Assembly (NCBI GenBank): GCA_002099365.1
Contig: MSED01000015.1
Span: forward strand, 558,001-622,000
Direction: 5' to 3'
Source: Phialophora verrucosa
Lineage: Eukaryota; Ascomycota; Eurotiomycetes; Chaetothyriales; Herpotrichiellaceae
Length of the DNA: 64,000 nucleotides
In this document: piece after piece, positions 10,670-20,883 of the stretch
Layout of the letters: each line of letters begins with the position of its first letter
Numbering within the stretch: position 1 is the stretch's first letter
Position numbers and translations under genes: made by a program
The notes under the pieces: generated by a model
The model's input: the letters and a program-made list of their open reading frames with translations, nothing else
Told to the model about the DNA's origin: nothing
The model's database searches: none

Positions 10670-13063
10670 TCATGGCGCACTCCAGCTGCTCAGATTCTTC
10701 AGGACGCAGCCGTCATTCTCCCGACGGACCAGCTTACCGATCCTAAAGACGGTTTCCCCATTCTCTTCGAGGATTCGCTTGACTTCACCCGCAGCAACGC
10801 TCGACACGACGAGAACCATGCCTATTCCGTTGTTGAACGTTCGACTCATCTCTTCGTTGCTGACATTTCCAGCTTTTTGAAGCCATGTGAACACCGGGGG
10901 TCGATCCCACGCAGACACGTCGATCTCGGCTGCCAGGCGCTTGGGAAGCATTCTGGGTACGTTCTCCAGCACTCCACCGCCTGTAATATGAGACATTCCT
11001 TTGACCAGGTCCCGTTCCACTGCTTTCAACAGCGGAACTACATAGATGCGTGTCGGTATGAGGAGGGAGCTGCCGATTGTGGTCTCCACATCCCACGGAG
11101 CAGTATCTGAGAAAGTAAGGTGCATCTTCTCAATGATTCGCCGGATCAGGGAGAAGCCATTCGAGTGGACTCCGCTTGACGCCAGGCCCAGAAGTACGTC
11201 GCCTTCGACCATGCTTTCCATGTCCGGTAAGATTTTCTGGCCTGCTGCCCTGTCAATAGCACCCACAGCCGTCCCGACAACGTCGTACTCTGTGCCGCTG
11301 TAGACGCCAGGCATCTCTGAAGTCTCCCCGCCAACTAGAGTGCAGTCTGCAGTCTCGCAGCCGTCACAAACACCCTGGATAAAGGCACTTGCAATGGCAA
11401 CATCGAGAATACTGCAGCCATAGTAGTCAAGGAAAATGTGTGGTCGAGCCCCTTGTACGACGAGATCGTTCACGTTCATGGCGACCAGGTCAATCCCAAC
11501 CGTGTCGTGAATATTCATAGCATGAGCGATCTTGAGTTTCGAGCCGACTCCGTCAGTTGCGCTGATCAATATTGGAGAATCCTGGTGATATCCTGCCTTG
11601 GCAAGGTCAAAGGCACCGCCAAAGCCTCCTAGGTCGGCATCAGCACCGGGACGTGCAGTCTTCTTCACCCAAGGTTTGATCATCCTGACCAGATCGTTGC
11701 CCGCATCGATGGACACTCCTGCCGAGGCGTAGGTCATCCCATTCTGCTCGGCGTCGAGGGCATCCGCCTTGCGTTTGAACGCCCGGTGCGCAATGTCATT
11801 CCTGAAATGCATGCCCTGGAACTTAATGGTACCCATCCCGTTATACGCCCGAGCAACCGCCTCTTCCAACGTGTCCGCCGTTGCCGTTGCACAAATCACC
11901 CGCCCGCCCATCGAGATGACCTGCTTTCCCTCCCTGATCGTGCCGGCATGGAAAACATAGGTGTTTGGTGCGAGCTGCTGCTGCTGCAAGGTGATTGGTC
12001 GATTTTTGACAAATGGGCCAGGATAACCCTCGGCGCATGCAACCACCGTAGCAGAGAACCTGGGTTCGATTTTGAGGTCAACGCCGTCCAACCAATGCTC
12101 CGTGCATGCCAGCATGACCTCGGCAAGGTCAGTATCGTCGCTGAGAAGCGGAAGCAGGGTCTGTGTCTCTGGATCTCCTCCCCTGACATTGTACTCCAGC
12201 ACTTTCGGACCGTTCTGAGTGATCATCAAGCCCGTGAAGAGCATGCCCACAAAGGGCATTTTCTCTCGTCTCATGCCATCGATTGTCGGCTGGACGATTT
12301 CTCGGTCGACTTGTGCAATGAGCTCCTTCGAAGCAATTCTAGTGGGTGCGTAGCAGCCCATGCCTCCCGTGTTGGGACCTTCGTCGCCGTCAAAGACACG
12401 CTTGTGATCTTGGGCGGGTGGCAAGGACCGAATGGTATAGCCGTCGCTGAATGAAAGCACGCTCAACTCCTCACCTTCCAAGAACTCCTCAATGACAACC
12501 TGGGAGCCTGCTGATCCAAACTCGCGTGCCACCATAATCTGCTTGAGCGCATCGTGTGCTTCCTGTTTGGTTGTCGGGATGATGACTCCCTTGCCAGCCG
12601 CAAGCCCGTCCGCCTTGATCACGACATCGTGGTTGACAGAATCTAGATACTCCCGCGCACTTTCATAATCGGTGAAGGTCCTGTAGGCCGCCGTAGGTAT
12701 CCCATGACGTTGCATAAAGTCCTTCGAGAAGGCCTTTGATCCTTCCATTCGGGCAGCTTTCTTCGAGGGCCCAAAGCACCTAATATTTGCGGCACTAAAA
12801 AATTCCTTCACGCCTGCAACCAGCGGTGCTTCGGGCCCCACAACCACTAGATTCAAGCCATGTTTCCGTGCGTGTGCCACCAACTCTGTGAAATCATTGA
12901 CAGTTATATTGACATTGACGATGTTGTCTGCGGACGATTCGGTGCCACCGTTACCGGGCGCGACGTGAACAACATCGACCGAGGGCGACTTGGCCAACTT
13001 CCATGCAATAGCATGTTCGCGGCTGCCCGAGCCGATGACTAGAATGCGGAGCCTCTCCGTCAT
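10670..13063 (-). CDS. ADE5,7: Bifunctional GAR synthetase / AIR synthetase
   Basis: Intronless gene, 797 aa, ATG at 13063, close to the length of yeast Ade5,7 (802 aa). The N-terminal half (about 1-430) is phosphoribosylamine-glycine ligase (EC 6.3.4.13): VIGSGSREHAIAWKL at the start, GNGGTES, the ATP-grasp region VIKADGLAAGKGVI, and NVRGGDPETQ. The C-terminal half (about 440-797) is phosphoribosylformylglycinamidine cyclo-ligase (EC 6.3.3.1): TYASAGVSIDAGN at its start, SATDGVGSKLKIA, GGETSEMPGVY and HITGGGVLENVPRML. The enzyme catalyses steps 2 and 5 of de novo purine synthesis in the cytosol. The two-domain fusion without a GART domain is the fungal arrangement. It is head-to-head with homoserine kinase, sharing about 530 bp of promoter. 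Confidence 0.97.
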   Translation of the reverse strand: MTERLRILVIGSGSREHAIAWKLAKSPSVDVVHVAPGNGGTESSADNIVNVNITVNDFTELVAHARKHGLNLVVVGPEAPLVAGVKEFFSAANIRCFGPSKKAARMEGSKAFSKDFMQRHGIPTAAYRTFTDYESAREYLDSVNHDVVIKADGLAAGKGVIIPTTKQEAHDALKQIMVAREFGSAGSQVVIEEFLEGEELSVLSFSDGYTIRSLPPAQDHKRVFDGDEGPNTGGMGCYAPTRIASKELIAQVDREIVQPTIDGMRREKMPFVGMLFTGLMITQNGPKVLEYNVRGGDPETQTLLPLLSDDTDLAEVMLACTEHWLDGVDLKIEPRFSATVVACAEGYPGPFVKNRPITLQQQQLAPNTYVFHAGTIREGKQVISMGGRVICATATADTLEEAVARAYNGMGTIKFQGMHFRNDIAHRAFKRKADALDAEQNGMTYASAGVSIDAGNDLVRMIKPWVKKTARPGADADLGGFGGAFDLAKAGYHQDSPILISATDGVGSKLKIAHAMNIHDTVGIDLVAMNVNDLVVQGARPHIFLDYYGCSILDVAIASAFIQGVCDGCETADCTLVGGETSEMPGVYSGTEYDVVGTAVGAIDRAAGQKILPDMESMVEGDVLLGLASSGVHSNGFSLIRRIIEKMHLTFSDTAPWDVETTIGSSLLIPTRIYVVPLLKAVERDLVKGMSHITGGGVLENVPRMLPKRLAAEIDVSAWDRPPVFTWLQKAGNVSNEEMSRTFNNGIGMVLVVSSVAAGEVKRILEENGETVFRIGKLVRRENDGCVLKNLSSWSAP

Positions 13064-13591
13064 CTTGAAATGAAGTATTTGAAGAATCGGGTGAGCGAGC
13101 AGTCAGGTGTTGTCCTCGGCAGAATGTACGACAACAATGAGACCGCCCAAGAATGAATCGCTTGCTCACTTACACATCATGAAGGCCTCGCGGCCGCCTG
13201 TGCCACCATGTCTGAAATTTGCGCAGAAGAAAAATATACAAACCTCCGACGCCAAGCTGAGGCCGAAAAAATTCACTCATTCGTCCCGCCCGCCGATTTT
13301 CGCTGCCTGCTGCCCGCTGATTGGCTAGCCTGACGCGAAGTGACTGTTCCTGGACTTCCCAAGTTCGAAAGGCAGTTCAAGTTCTCTGTAACTACATCCG
13401 CAAAACATTGAGGCTCACCTTGGGCATAAATCGAGCCGAATGTTGCGCATCTAATCATCCGATGGTCATGGAATGATTGAGGACTACTCAAAGACACAAA
13501 CCTCAGCAAGGGAACCTCGTGATACTTCCGCAGCGCGCGCGTGCGCCAAGTTCAGAAAACCCTCTGTTGTTGACCTTGCCGTCTGGTGAAG
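13064..13591. promoter_or_regulatory. Divergent promoter of ADE5,7 and THR1
   Basis: 528 bp between two head-to-head biosynthetic genes. ATTGG at 13320-13324 is a CCAAT-box core. ATTCACTCAT near 13270 reads TGAGTGA on the other strand, one mismatch from the Gcn4/CPC1 site TGASTCA. Cross-pathway control of this purine/threonine pair is therefore possible but unproven. No coding signal is seen. Confidence 0.5.
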
Positions 13592-14936
13592 ATGTGGATC
13601 ATAAGTACACTGCCCTCCGTATCAGTTCTATCCGCCAAGCGCTAACGTGATTAGAGGTGCCATGCTCGTCGGCCAATATAGGTAAGTCGACAGTCACCTG
13701 GCTCATCCCAACCGAAGTTTCAGCCTGGTCCGATTCTGATTGTAACCCTTGCTCGATAAAAGGCCCGGGCTTCGACGTAATTGGCCTTGCCCTCTCAATG
13801 TACCTCGAACTGCGCGTCAGCATCTCCCCGTCCGCGCAACCTGACCCATCAAACCCACACAACTGCACGGTAACCTATGCCGGGGTCGGCGCCGGGGACA
13901 TCGACCTTAGCCCCGAGAATAACCTCCTCACCCGCACGGCACTGTATGTCCTGAGGTGTCATGGTCAGCATGACTTCCCTGCTCACACGCATGTGCACAT
14001 TCTGAATCCCATCCCTCTGGGGAGAGGATTAGGATCCTCGGGCGCGGCTGTCGTTGCGGGCGTTTTGCTGGGGAACATCGTCGGAAGGCTCAACCTGTCG
14101 AAACCTCGAGTGCTGGACTTCGCGTTGATGGTCGAACGCCATCCGGACAATGTTGCTGCGGCGTTGTACGGCGGGTTTGTGGGTACGTATCTCAATGAAC
14201 TCGATCCCGTGGATATGGCGAGAAAGGAAGTCCCTCTCTCGGAAGTATTGCCTCAACCAGCGGGAGGAATAGATACAGGTCTTGTGCCGCCTATTCCACC
14301 AGAGAACATCGGGCATTATAGACGGTTCAACTGGTCCAAAGAGATCAAGGCTTTGGCGATCATTCCAGATTTCGAGGTCAGCACGGCGAAAGCGAGAGAG
14401 GTGTTACCAACCGAGTACTCGAGGAAGGATATGGTAAGTTTGTGACCCTCTAGTAGTGTCTCAATCAGCACGTCGAGAAGCGCGGCGAAATCGCAAAGCG
14501 GACTCCTCTCCTCCGGGTTGGAAGGCGTCCTATCGCTAAAACAATCCAGATCTTCAATCTCCAGCGCATCGCCCTCCTGACGACCGTCCTCAGCGACTCC
14601 CCTCCCGATCCCCAACTCATTTACTCTGCCATGCAAGACCGCATCCACCAACCCTACCGCGCCGGCCTGATCCCTGCCCTCCCCTCAATACTCTCCTCCA
14701 TGTCCCCTCAGACACACCCGGGCTTGCTGGGTATCTGCCTGTCAGGCGCTGGACCAACGATATTGGCGCTTGCGACGGAGAACTTCGAGAGTATCGCGAG
14801 TGTGATTATTAATCAGTTCAAGCAGGAAGGAGTCACCGCTGAGTGGAAGCTTTTGGAGCCTGCCGAGGATGGGTCCACGGTGCTAGAGGTGCCTGGGGAT
14901 GTGCCAACGTATCGACAGCAGAACCTGTTGGGTTGA
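13592..14936 (+). CDS. THR1: Homoserine kinase
   Basis: Four exons: 13592-13604, 13655-13681, 13763-14433 and 14550-14936, with GT-AG introns of 50, 81 and 116 nt. Exon lengths sum to 1098 nt, giving 365 aa against 357 aa in yeast. The spliced N-terminus MWIIKVPCSSANIGPGFDV rebuilds the GHMP-kinase start. Splicing at 13681/13763 restores the Gly of SSANIGPGFD. The ATP-binding loop PLGRGLGSSGAA lies at about 98-109. ERHPDNVAAALYGGF follows, and LSGAGPTILAL near 320 is the C-terminal GHMP motif. The enzyme (EC 2.7.1.39) phosphorylates homoserine in threonine synthesis. Exons 1 and 2 (13 and 27 nt) are the least certain part. They rest on family alignment, on GTACAC and GTAAGT donors, and on a CTAAC branch site just before the first acceptor. 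Confidence 0.92.
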
Positions 14937-15445
14937 GAAAATCACGACTGGAAGGGGTGACAACATTGATACTGCTTGTGAAACTCAAGATGGAAGTCTC
15001 TTTGAAAGATTTTCAAGACTCAAATCCACTGGTGCTACTTCACTGACGTGGTTGATGACATGATGACCTGATTCCATGCATCGGGACACGCATCCCACGA
15101 CATCTCGGATTCGAATGTATACACAAACACTGGAAAGGATATGTGAAAGACCTGTCTGACTAGCTTTGCATTCTAGGCACTACTTTGGAATGGCGCTATT
15201 CATTGAAGATAACGGTGAACTCGATGCAGGCTCCAACGACCCAATTCCCTGGAGGCCTTCCAGACATGGCTCACCCGTGGTAGTCCACAAGTACTTTTCT
15301 CCAGCCGCTTCACACTCTGCCCGACACAAATCTATGCTCTGCATCTCTCCCCGCTTCATCATCACATTGTTCTCGTTGACTAGTGTTCTAGAAGGGTTGC
15401 TGCAATTCGTCGAAGTCCAAGCACTGCCGGATGCTCATGAGGAAC
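14937..15445. other. Convergent 3' spacer between THR1 and actin
   Basis: 509 bp where the two genes run toward each other. It holds both 3' untranslated regions. I see no open frame with domain features and no strong inverted repeat. Confidence 0.5.
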
Positions 15446-15494
15446 TTAGAAGCACTTGCGATGGACAATGGAAGGACCGCTTTCATCGTACTCC

Positions 15495-15529
<35 letters not shown>

Positions 15530-16913
15530 GGAGGCCAAGATGGAACCACCGATCCAGACAGAGTATTTACGCTCAGGAGGCGCAATGATCTTGACCTTCA
15601 TGGACGATGGAGCAAGAGCAGTGATTTCCTTTTGCATACGGTCGGAAATACCCGGGTACATGGTAGTACCACCAGACTGTTGGGCTGTTAGCAATTGACT
15701 TAGGAGACTGATGGGCTCGAACTTACCATGACAATGTTGCCGTACAGATCCTTACGGACATCGACGTCGCATTTCATGATGGAGTTGAAGGTAGTGACGT
15801 GGATACCTCCAGATTCGAGACCAAGAACGGATGGCTGGAACAAAGCCTCGGGGGCTCGGAACCGCTCGTTGCCAATTGTGATGACCTGGCCATCGGGAAG
15901 TTCGTAGGACTTCTCCAAGCTGGAGCTCTGAGACGCAGTCTGAATTTCTTGCTCGAAGTCAAGGGCGACGTAGCAGAGTTTCTCCTTGATGTCTCGGACG
16001 ATTTCTCGTTCGGCAGTGGTGGAGAAAGTGTAACCTCGCTCAGCCAAGATCTTCATGAGGTAGTCGGTCAAATCACGGCCAGCCATATCGACACGAGAAA
16101 TAGCGTGTGGAAGAGCGAAGCCCTCGTAGATGGGGACAACGTGAGTGACACCATCGCCGGAATCCAACACGATGCCAGTTGTGCGACCGGAGGCGTAGAG
16201 AGACAGGACGGCCTGGATCGAGACGTAGAATGCCGGGGCGTTGAAGGTCTCGAAGACAATCTGGGTCATCTTCTCTCGGTTCGACTTGGGATTGATTGGG
16301 GCTTCGGTCAAGAGGACAGGGTGCTCCTCGGGAGCGACACGAAGTTCATTGTAGAAAGTGTGATGCCAGATCTTTTCCATGTCGTCCCAGTTTGTCACAA
16401 CACCGTGTTCGATGGGATATCTCAGTGTCAAGATACCACGCTTGGACTGGGCCTCATCACCGACATAGGAGTCTTTTTGACCCATGCCGATCATGATACC
16501 ATGGTGACGAGGTCGACCGACAATGGATGCTGGCCTCGTGTGTCAAATTGTGTCCTGGCCTTCCAATGCGGGGCAGGGCGAACTTACGGAAGACAGCTCG
16601 AGGTGCGTCGTCACCAGCAAAGCCAGCTTTGCACATACCGGAGCTGGAGAAATCATCGTCAGTCCAGTGTTCAAAACCTCGCCGCTTCCCTTCTCTTCCG
16701 ATGATCCCGCGATTGTGGCTCATGTGTCTAGAAGGACAGAGCTGAGGGGAGCAGGCAGAGACTCCGAACTCAAGGGCGCAGGCGCTTACCCATTGTCAAT
16801 GACGAGCGCAGCAACTTCTTCTGTGTTCAGAGAGACATATCAGTACTCGTTCGCAATTGTAAACAGTGGCCGCAAGACCATTGGCCCTGAGCGGGATCTG
16901 GCTTACCCTCCAT
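15446..16913 (-). CDS. ACT1: Actin
   Basis: Five exons read leftward: 16907-16913, 16790-16820, 16588-16643, 15727-16529 and 15446-15676. The introns are 86, 146, 58 and 50 nt. The exon sum of 1128 nt gives exactly 375 aa, the canonical actin length. The start [20 protein letters not shown] is rebuilt from three tiny exons, the first holding only ATG GAG G. The phosphate-binding loops DNGSG (11-15) and LDSGDGVTH (about 153-161), the DNase loop HHGIMIGMG and the C-terminus SIVHRKCF are all intact. This is the cytoplasmic actin for patches, cables and rings, and the track for the class V myosin encoded at 51 kb. The 5' flank is purine-rich on the plus strand, that is, a pyrimidine tract in the actin sense, common upstream of highly expressed fungal genes. 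Confidence 0.97.
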
Positions 16914-18035
16914 TGTGACGGATTACTGAAGGATAAAGTGAGGGGAACAAGATGAGGCGATTAAGCAGGTGGCAGCAGAAAAGACTCGAACCGTCGAAGG
17001 TGAACAGGCCTTCGAGAAGACGAGTGAGGAGATTGATAGGTAAGAGGGATGGAGATGGACACGAGAAGCTGAGGAGGGTGAGATGGAAGAACAGAAGTAG
17101 CGGTGGTTTGGGCGGTGGGCTAAATCGGGCAGCTGCGAGCCGCCAAGACCAAGCTGGGTCAGGTCGCCGTGAGTCTAGCTTTCGCTGAATACACAGTCCG
17201 CGATGTAAGTCTGATACTAGCTGGGGACAGATTATGTATCCAGTCAGTCTCTTCTTTCATTGAGCGTTGCCTGCAAGACCCATATAGCGTACCTGTGGAG
17301 CGTAAAGTGATGGCGGACTCAACCAGCCGGGAGTGGGCACGGATACTACTACCTCGACTTTCTAGCAATTGGAATGAAATGCAATTCTTTGATGCTACGG
17401 AAGTCCTACAATTGGCTATTTATGCAAGCTATTGGTTGGCACCTAGGTGCTTTAGATCATGCGATGCTGGACGAGTGGCGGGAGCCGCGCAATGTCCCTG
17501 CCTCGTCGATAGATGAGCCTCGTCACCCTCCGCAGGCAGCTGCGAATCTGAAGAACCTCGTACTGATCGTCCCTTGATTCCTGACAAAGAGATGATACAT
17601 CGCAATAGGCTACGTTCCACGTCTCCCGCGGCTGATGATGACTGATGACCGATCCGACCGCTTCCCTTGCGCTTTCGTCTAGTTTTTAAGCCCCCACCTT
17701 GATAGGGCATTTTACAGTCAGGCTGCCTGTCTTCCTCCAAGACATGTACTCGTAAATTCTCGGGGCTACTTCTTGGGAGTCATTTTCGTACCAAACACAC
17801 GGGCCAACGAATGCTGGCTCGGGACCCTTTCAACGCTTTGGCACGGGCAACGGCTGAAGCACTGGAATTTGTATTTGTTTGTCTAAATTTTTGTGTGGAC
17901 CAGCCACAGATTGCGGGGTATCGAAAGTGGCTAGAAGCTTGAGCCCTCCGCTCTCGGCCACGGAGCACAGCCACCACCGCCGTTTAGCTGCGTTTGCTCG
18001 TAAAGAGGACCATCACCGGCATCGAAGTCGAATGT

Positions 18036-18044
18036 GAACATTCC
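18036..18044. promoter_or_regulatory. Heat-shock-element-like site
   Basis: GAACATTCC is a two-unit inverted nGAAnnTTCn core about 345 bp upstream of the FES1 start. It lacks a third perfect unit. FES1 is a heat-inducible co-chaperone gene in yeast, which makes an Hsf1 site plausible. Confidence 0.35.
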
Positions 18045-18193
18045 AGGGAGACATTCGACATTCTGTCAAATTACACTGCGCAACGGCCACTCCAGGTGAC
18101 AACTCTCCAATCACCCAAGGCGACAGTATGCTCCACGGCGAAATGATTGGCTTGGTGAGCCTCGAACCGCAGAGAAGACGCGAGTAAGTCCTG

Positions 18194-18201
18194 GAAGCTT
18201 C
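18194..18201. promoter_or_regulatory. Heat-shock-element-like site
   Basis: GAAGCTTC is a perfect two-unit GAAnnTTC palindrome about 185 bp upstream of the FES1 start codon, followed within 6 bp by ATTGG (CCAAT core). Together with the site at 18036 it suggests Hsf1 control. Confidence 0.4.
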
Positions 18202-18385
18202 TCCTGATTGGCTAGCGCCACAATACCCGTGTGCAATCATCCTCTTCAGTTTGCAGGTGTGTACTCCATATCTATATGAGGACTCAAACATTGTGAAGGA
18301 GACGATATCATTCACAAAAGTTTTTACCCAGCATTCCAAGACTGATATCATTGTAAAACACACCGACACGACATCCTCCGCAGAT

Positions 18386-19009
18386 ATGGAAAAAGGATTG
18401 AACTCGTTACTATCATGGGGCATAGAAAACTCCGACGCGGGTCGCAATCCAGAGCAGCCCATTCATGAACCCAAAGGACTGTCGGCCGAGGCACTTCGCT
18501 CCTTGATGGGAGGACCCAGCGACGCCGACCTCATGAAGGAAGCCATGACAATCATCACGTCCTCAGATCCCGACATCACACATGACTCTAAGATGACCGC
18601 CTTCGACAACTTCGAGCAGTTAGTCGAACAAATAGACAACGCCAACAACTTGGAGCCCCTCGGGCTCTGGACGCCACTGCTCGCGCAACTGAGCAACGCC
18701 TCTGCAGACTTGCGACGCATGGCTGCCTGGTGTGTAGGCACCGCGGTCCAGAACAACGTCAAAGCACAGGAACGACTGGTGGCTCTCAACGGAATCGAGA
18801 AGCTAGTGCAGGTATCACTCGACGATGCGGACAGAGCTACTCGGAGGAAGGCTGTCTATGCACTGAGCTCGGCGATTCGAAACTATCAGCCAGCCATGAA
18901 TGAGGCAGTCAAGCGATTACCTAAAGACATTGTTGGACCGGATCACGTCTCTGCCGCGGACATGGACGTGATCGACGCGATCATGGGCAAATTAAGAGAT
19001 GGACAATGA
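18386..19009 (+). CDS. FES1: Hsp70 nucleotide exchange factor Fes1
   Basis: Intronless, 207 aa from the ATG at 18386. The in-frame sequence upstream lacks family similarity, and this Met begins the conserved MEKGLNSLLSWGIENS. The N-terminal region holds the LLSWGIENS helix and GLSAEALRSLMGGPSDADLM. Armadillo-type helices follow: LEPLGLWTPLLAQL, LRRMAAWCVGTAVQNN, LNGIEKLVQVS and RRKAVYALSSAIRN. In this family (HspBP1/Fes1) the armadillo repeats clasp the Hsp70 nucleotide-binding domain and release ADP, aiding folding and targeting misfolded cytosolic proteins to the proteasome. The gene is divergent from actin and its upstream region has two heat-shock-element-like palindromes. Length (yeast 290 aa) fits the shorter filamentous-fungal form. 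Confidence 0.95.
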   Translation: MEKGLNSLLSWGIENSDAGRNPEQPIHEPKGLSAEALRSLMGGPSDADLMKEAMTIITSSDPDITHDSKMTAFDNFEQLVEQIDNANNLEPLGLWTPLLAQLSNASADLRRMAAWCVGTAVQNNVKAQERLVALNGIEKLVQVSLDDADRATRRKAVYALSSAIRNYQPAMNEAVKRLPKDIVGPDHVSAADMDVIDAIMGKLRDGQ

Positions 19010-19570
19010 ATCGCAGCAGAATTCAGGCCAGTAAGAGCTCCATCACCCCCTCGCCCATTTCTCGAAGTACGGACAGGCGAAAAAGCGAAACTTTTGCCGA
19101 ATCAAACAGAGCGTCGGGTATCTTGGGGAAAGATTGAAACGCTCACGATAGACCCGCGGCGAAGCACATTGCCTCCTTTGACACAGGTCAGAAGACGCTG
19201 GCTATCACACCACCTTTGAGCAGCATCGCGGCCCGGGTCGCCACATATCAGCGGCGAGAAGGTCATGGCGCCCTCAAGTTAGCGGCGACGGAATAAAGAA
19301 GCCAGTGGGACCGCACCTCTGTGCAATCGTGTCCTTCCCAATCTAGGGACGAGTCTGACTCGAACATCCAGCAGAATCTAGCCAAACTCTAGAATGCAAA
19401 AGGAATAATACTCTGTATTGTCATAATACAATTTTCGAGACCCGTGACCATTTGCCTGCTATAGCGTCATGTGTCTTTGTTTTCATGCTCCATGCTCCCG
19501 AAAAGAGATATACACAGGATCGTGGCTTCGGATCTTCCTCCTCACACCGTCTTGCGCCGGTCGCCTCGCC
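19010..19570. other. Convergent 3' spacer FES1 / VPS68
   Basis: 561 bp between converging genes. It contains the 3' ends only; no open frame with features. Confidence 0.5.
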
Positions 19571-20149
19571 TCACAGCTGTAAATTGTAGGTATAATCGTC
19601 CTCCATATTCTGACTCACCCACAGGACGACCGAACTCAGCATAACCAACCCATTGGCCACAACGTTCGCAACGCCCATGTAAACCGTCCGCAGCGCATAG
19701 TCCTTGAACAGATACTTGAGCACCATGACCGTGACACTCCCCGCCAATCCCCCGGCCATCAAGGCAAAGCCGAGGAACAAGACGGTGCGAGCCTTCCAGG
19801 CGACTCCATTGCCGCTGTAGCTAAACGAGTCGGCGGAAAGCCGGGACTTCTCGATGCTGTTGATGACGAGCATGCCCAGGGAGGAGCAGATGAAGGGGAT
19901 CCAGTCCACGAAGCTGATGTGCACGGTCGAGCCGTTGAGGGGGGACTTGGAGAAGACGCTGGCGTCGATAAAGAAGAAGAAGCCGAGTGAGAACTATGAC
20001 CGCGGCGGCACATTAGTATGTGTGGTGGATCAGACATGGGGGAGCTGGCGTACCAGTGCGCCGGCAATGTAGACGCCTGCGGTGCGGGTGTTTGCGCTGT
20101 TGAGCCATTGCGGCTTCGTGAAGCGGAAGAGGCGCTGCGACGTGTCCAT
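19571..20149 (-). CDS. VPS68: Vacuolar protein sorting protein Vps68 (TMEM50 family)
   Basis: Two exons, 20054-20149 and 19571-19993, with one 60-nt intron (GTACGC donor, CATAG acceptor). The sum of 519 nt gives 172 aa against 184 aa for yeast Vps68. The start is MDTSQRLFRFTKPQW. Four hydrophobic segments are visible: around TAGVYIAGALFSLGFFFFID, VDWIPFICSSLGMLVIN, TVLFLGFALMAGGLAGSVTVM, and the last helix VVANGLVMLSSVVLWVS. SWL-free NSIEKSRL between helices 2 and 3 is the family signature region. In yeast Vps68 forms a complex with Vps55 that acts at late endosomes in transport to the vacuole. Here VPS55 is the next gene upstream on the same strand, 734 bp away. Confidence 0.93.
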
Positions 20150-20883
20150 GATTGTGTCCTTCGGTAACGGCAGAACAGAGCTAACGTGGTTGCGTGTCTC
20201 GAAAGGTACTGCAGTAGTGCCGTAAAGATGCGAGAAGACGAATGATGGAGTGTCCTGCGCAAGGTGAAGGTCAGAGCAGCACAGGCTGCATCCAACTGTC
20301 GCAGGGCTGCCGGGTCGTAATTGGAGGCTGGGTGGTTAAAAGTGACGAATCGGAAATGTCTTCCGGCACACCAGCACTGAGGCGTGGGTGAGCCTGGGTG
20401 AGGTGGTGTTGGCACTCAGTCTCGTACTCCCTCCCAGCTCCAAAGCGGAGTGGGATCGTTCACGTTTTCAAGGCAGTCATTATGGTCTACATGAGGTCTA
20501 ATTCCGCTCAAAACGATGACCCTTACCGTCATTCCCGGCTTGAATGGGTGTATGGCATCACAACATTAGTCAAGGCAAAGGGCATCCGGAGGGAAAGCTT
20601 CCTTGGGTACTGAATGCATCCGACTTGGGAATCATAATCGATGAAATGCTCCATAGTCAGTCCACCCATGCGAAGGAGTTTTGAAGTGCGTTTTGAGCTT
20701 TGCCCACTATACAGATATACTAGACTTCCCTTTGCGTAAGACGTATGCATCGAGGAGGCTTGCCAACAATCCTTGCGCTGCGTAACTGTTCGTCCAAATT
20801 GCCCAGTATCTTCGCTAAAACAAGGCAATGACACGAAGCCCGTGATATGCACATAAATCCTCAACGCCCTCAGCTTCACCACG
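20150..20883. other. Spacer between VPS55 and VPS68
   Basis: 734 bp containing the VPS55 3' UTR and the VPS68 promoter. No gene is supported. The distance is too long to argue for an obligate bicistronic transcript. Confidence 0.5.

Larger units (their letters stand above)
16914..18385. promoter_or_regulatory. Divergent promoter region of ACT1 and FES1
   Basis: About 1.5 kb without a convincing gene. The actin-proximal 200 bp (16920-17110) is strongly purine-rich on the plus strand, so pyrimidine-rich in actin sense. It may include an actin leader with a 5' UTR intron. The FES1-proximal part has two heat-shock-element-like palindromes and an ATTGG at 18207-18211. Open frames here (for example near 17170-17520) lack domain features. 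Confidence 0.5.
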
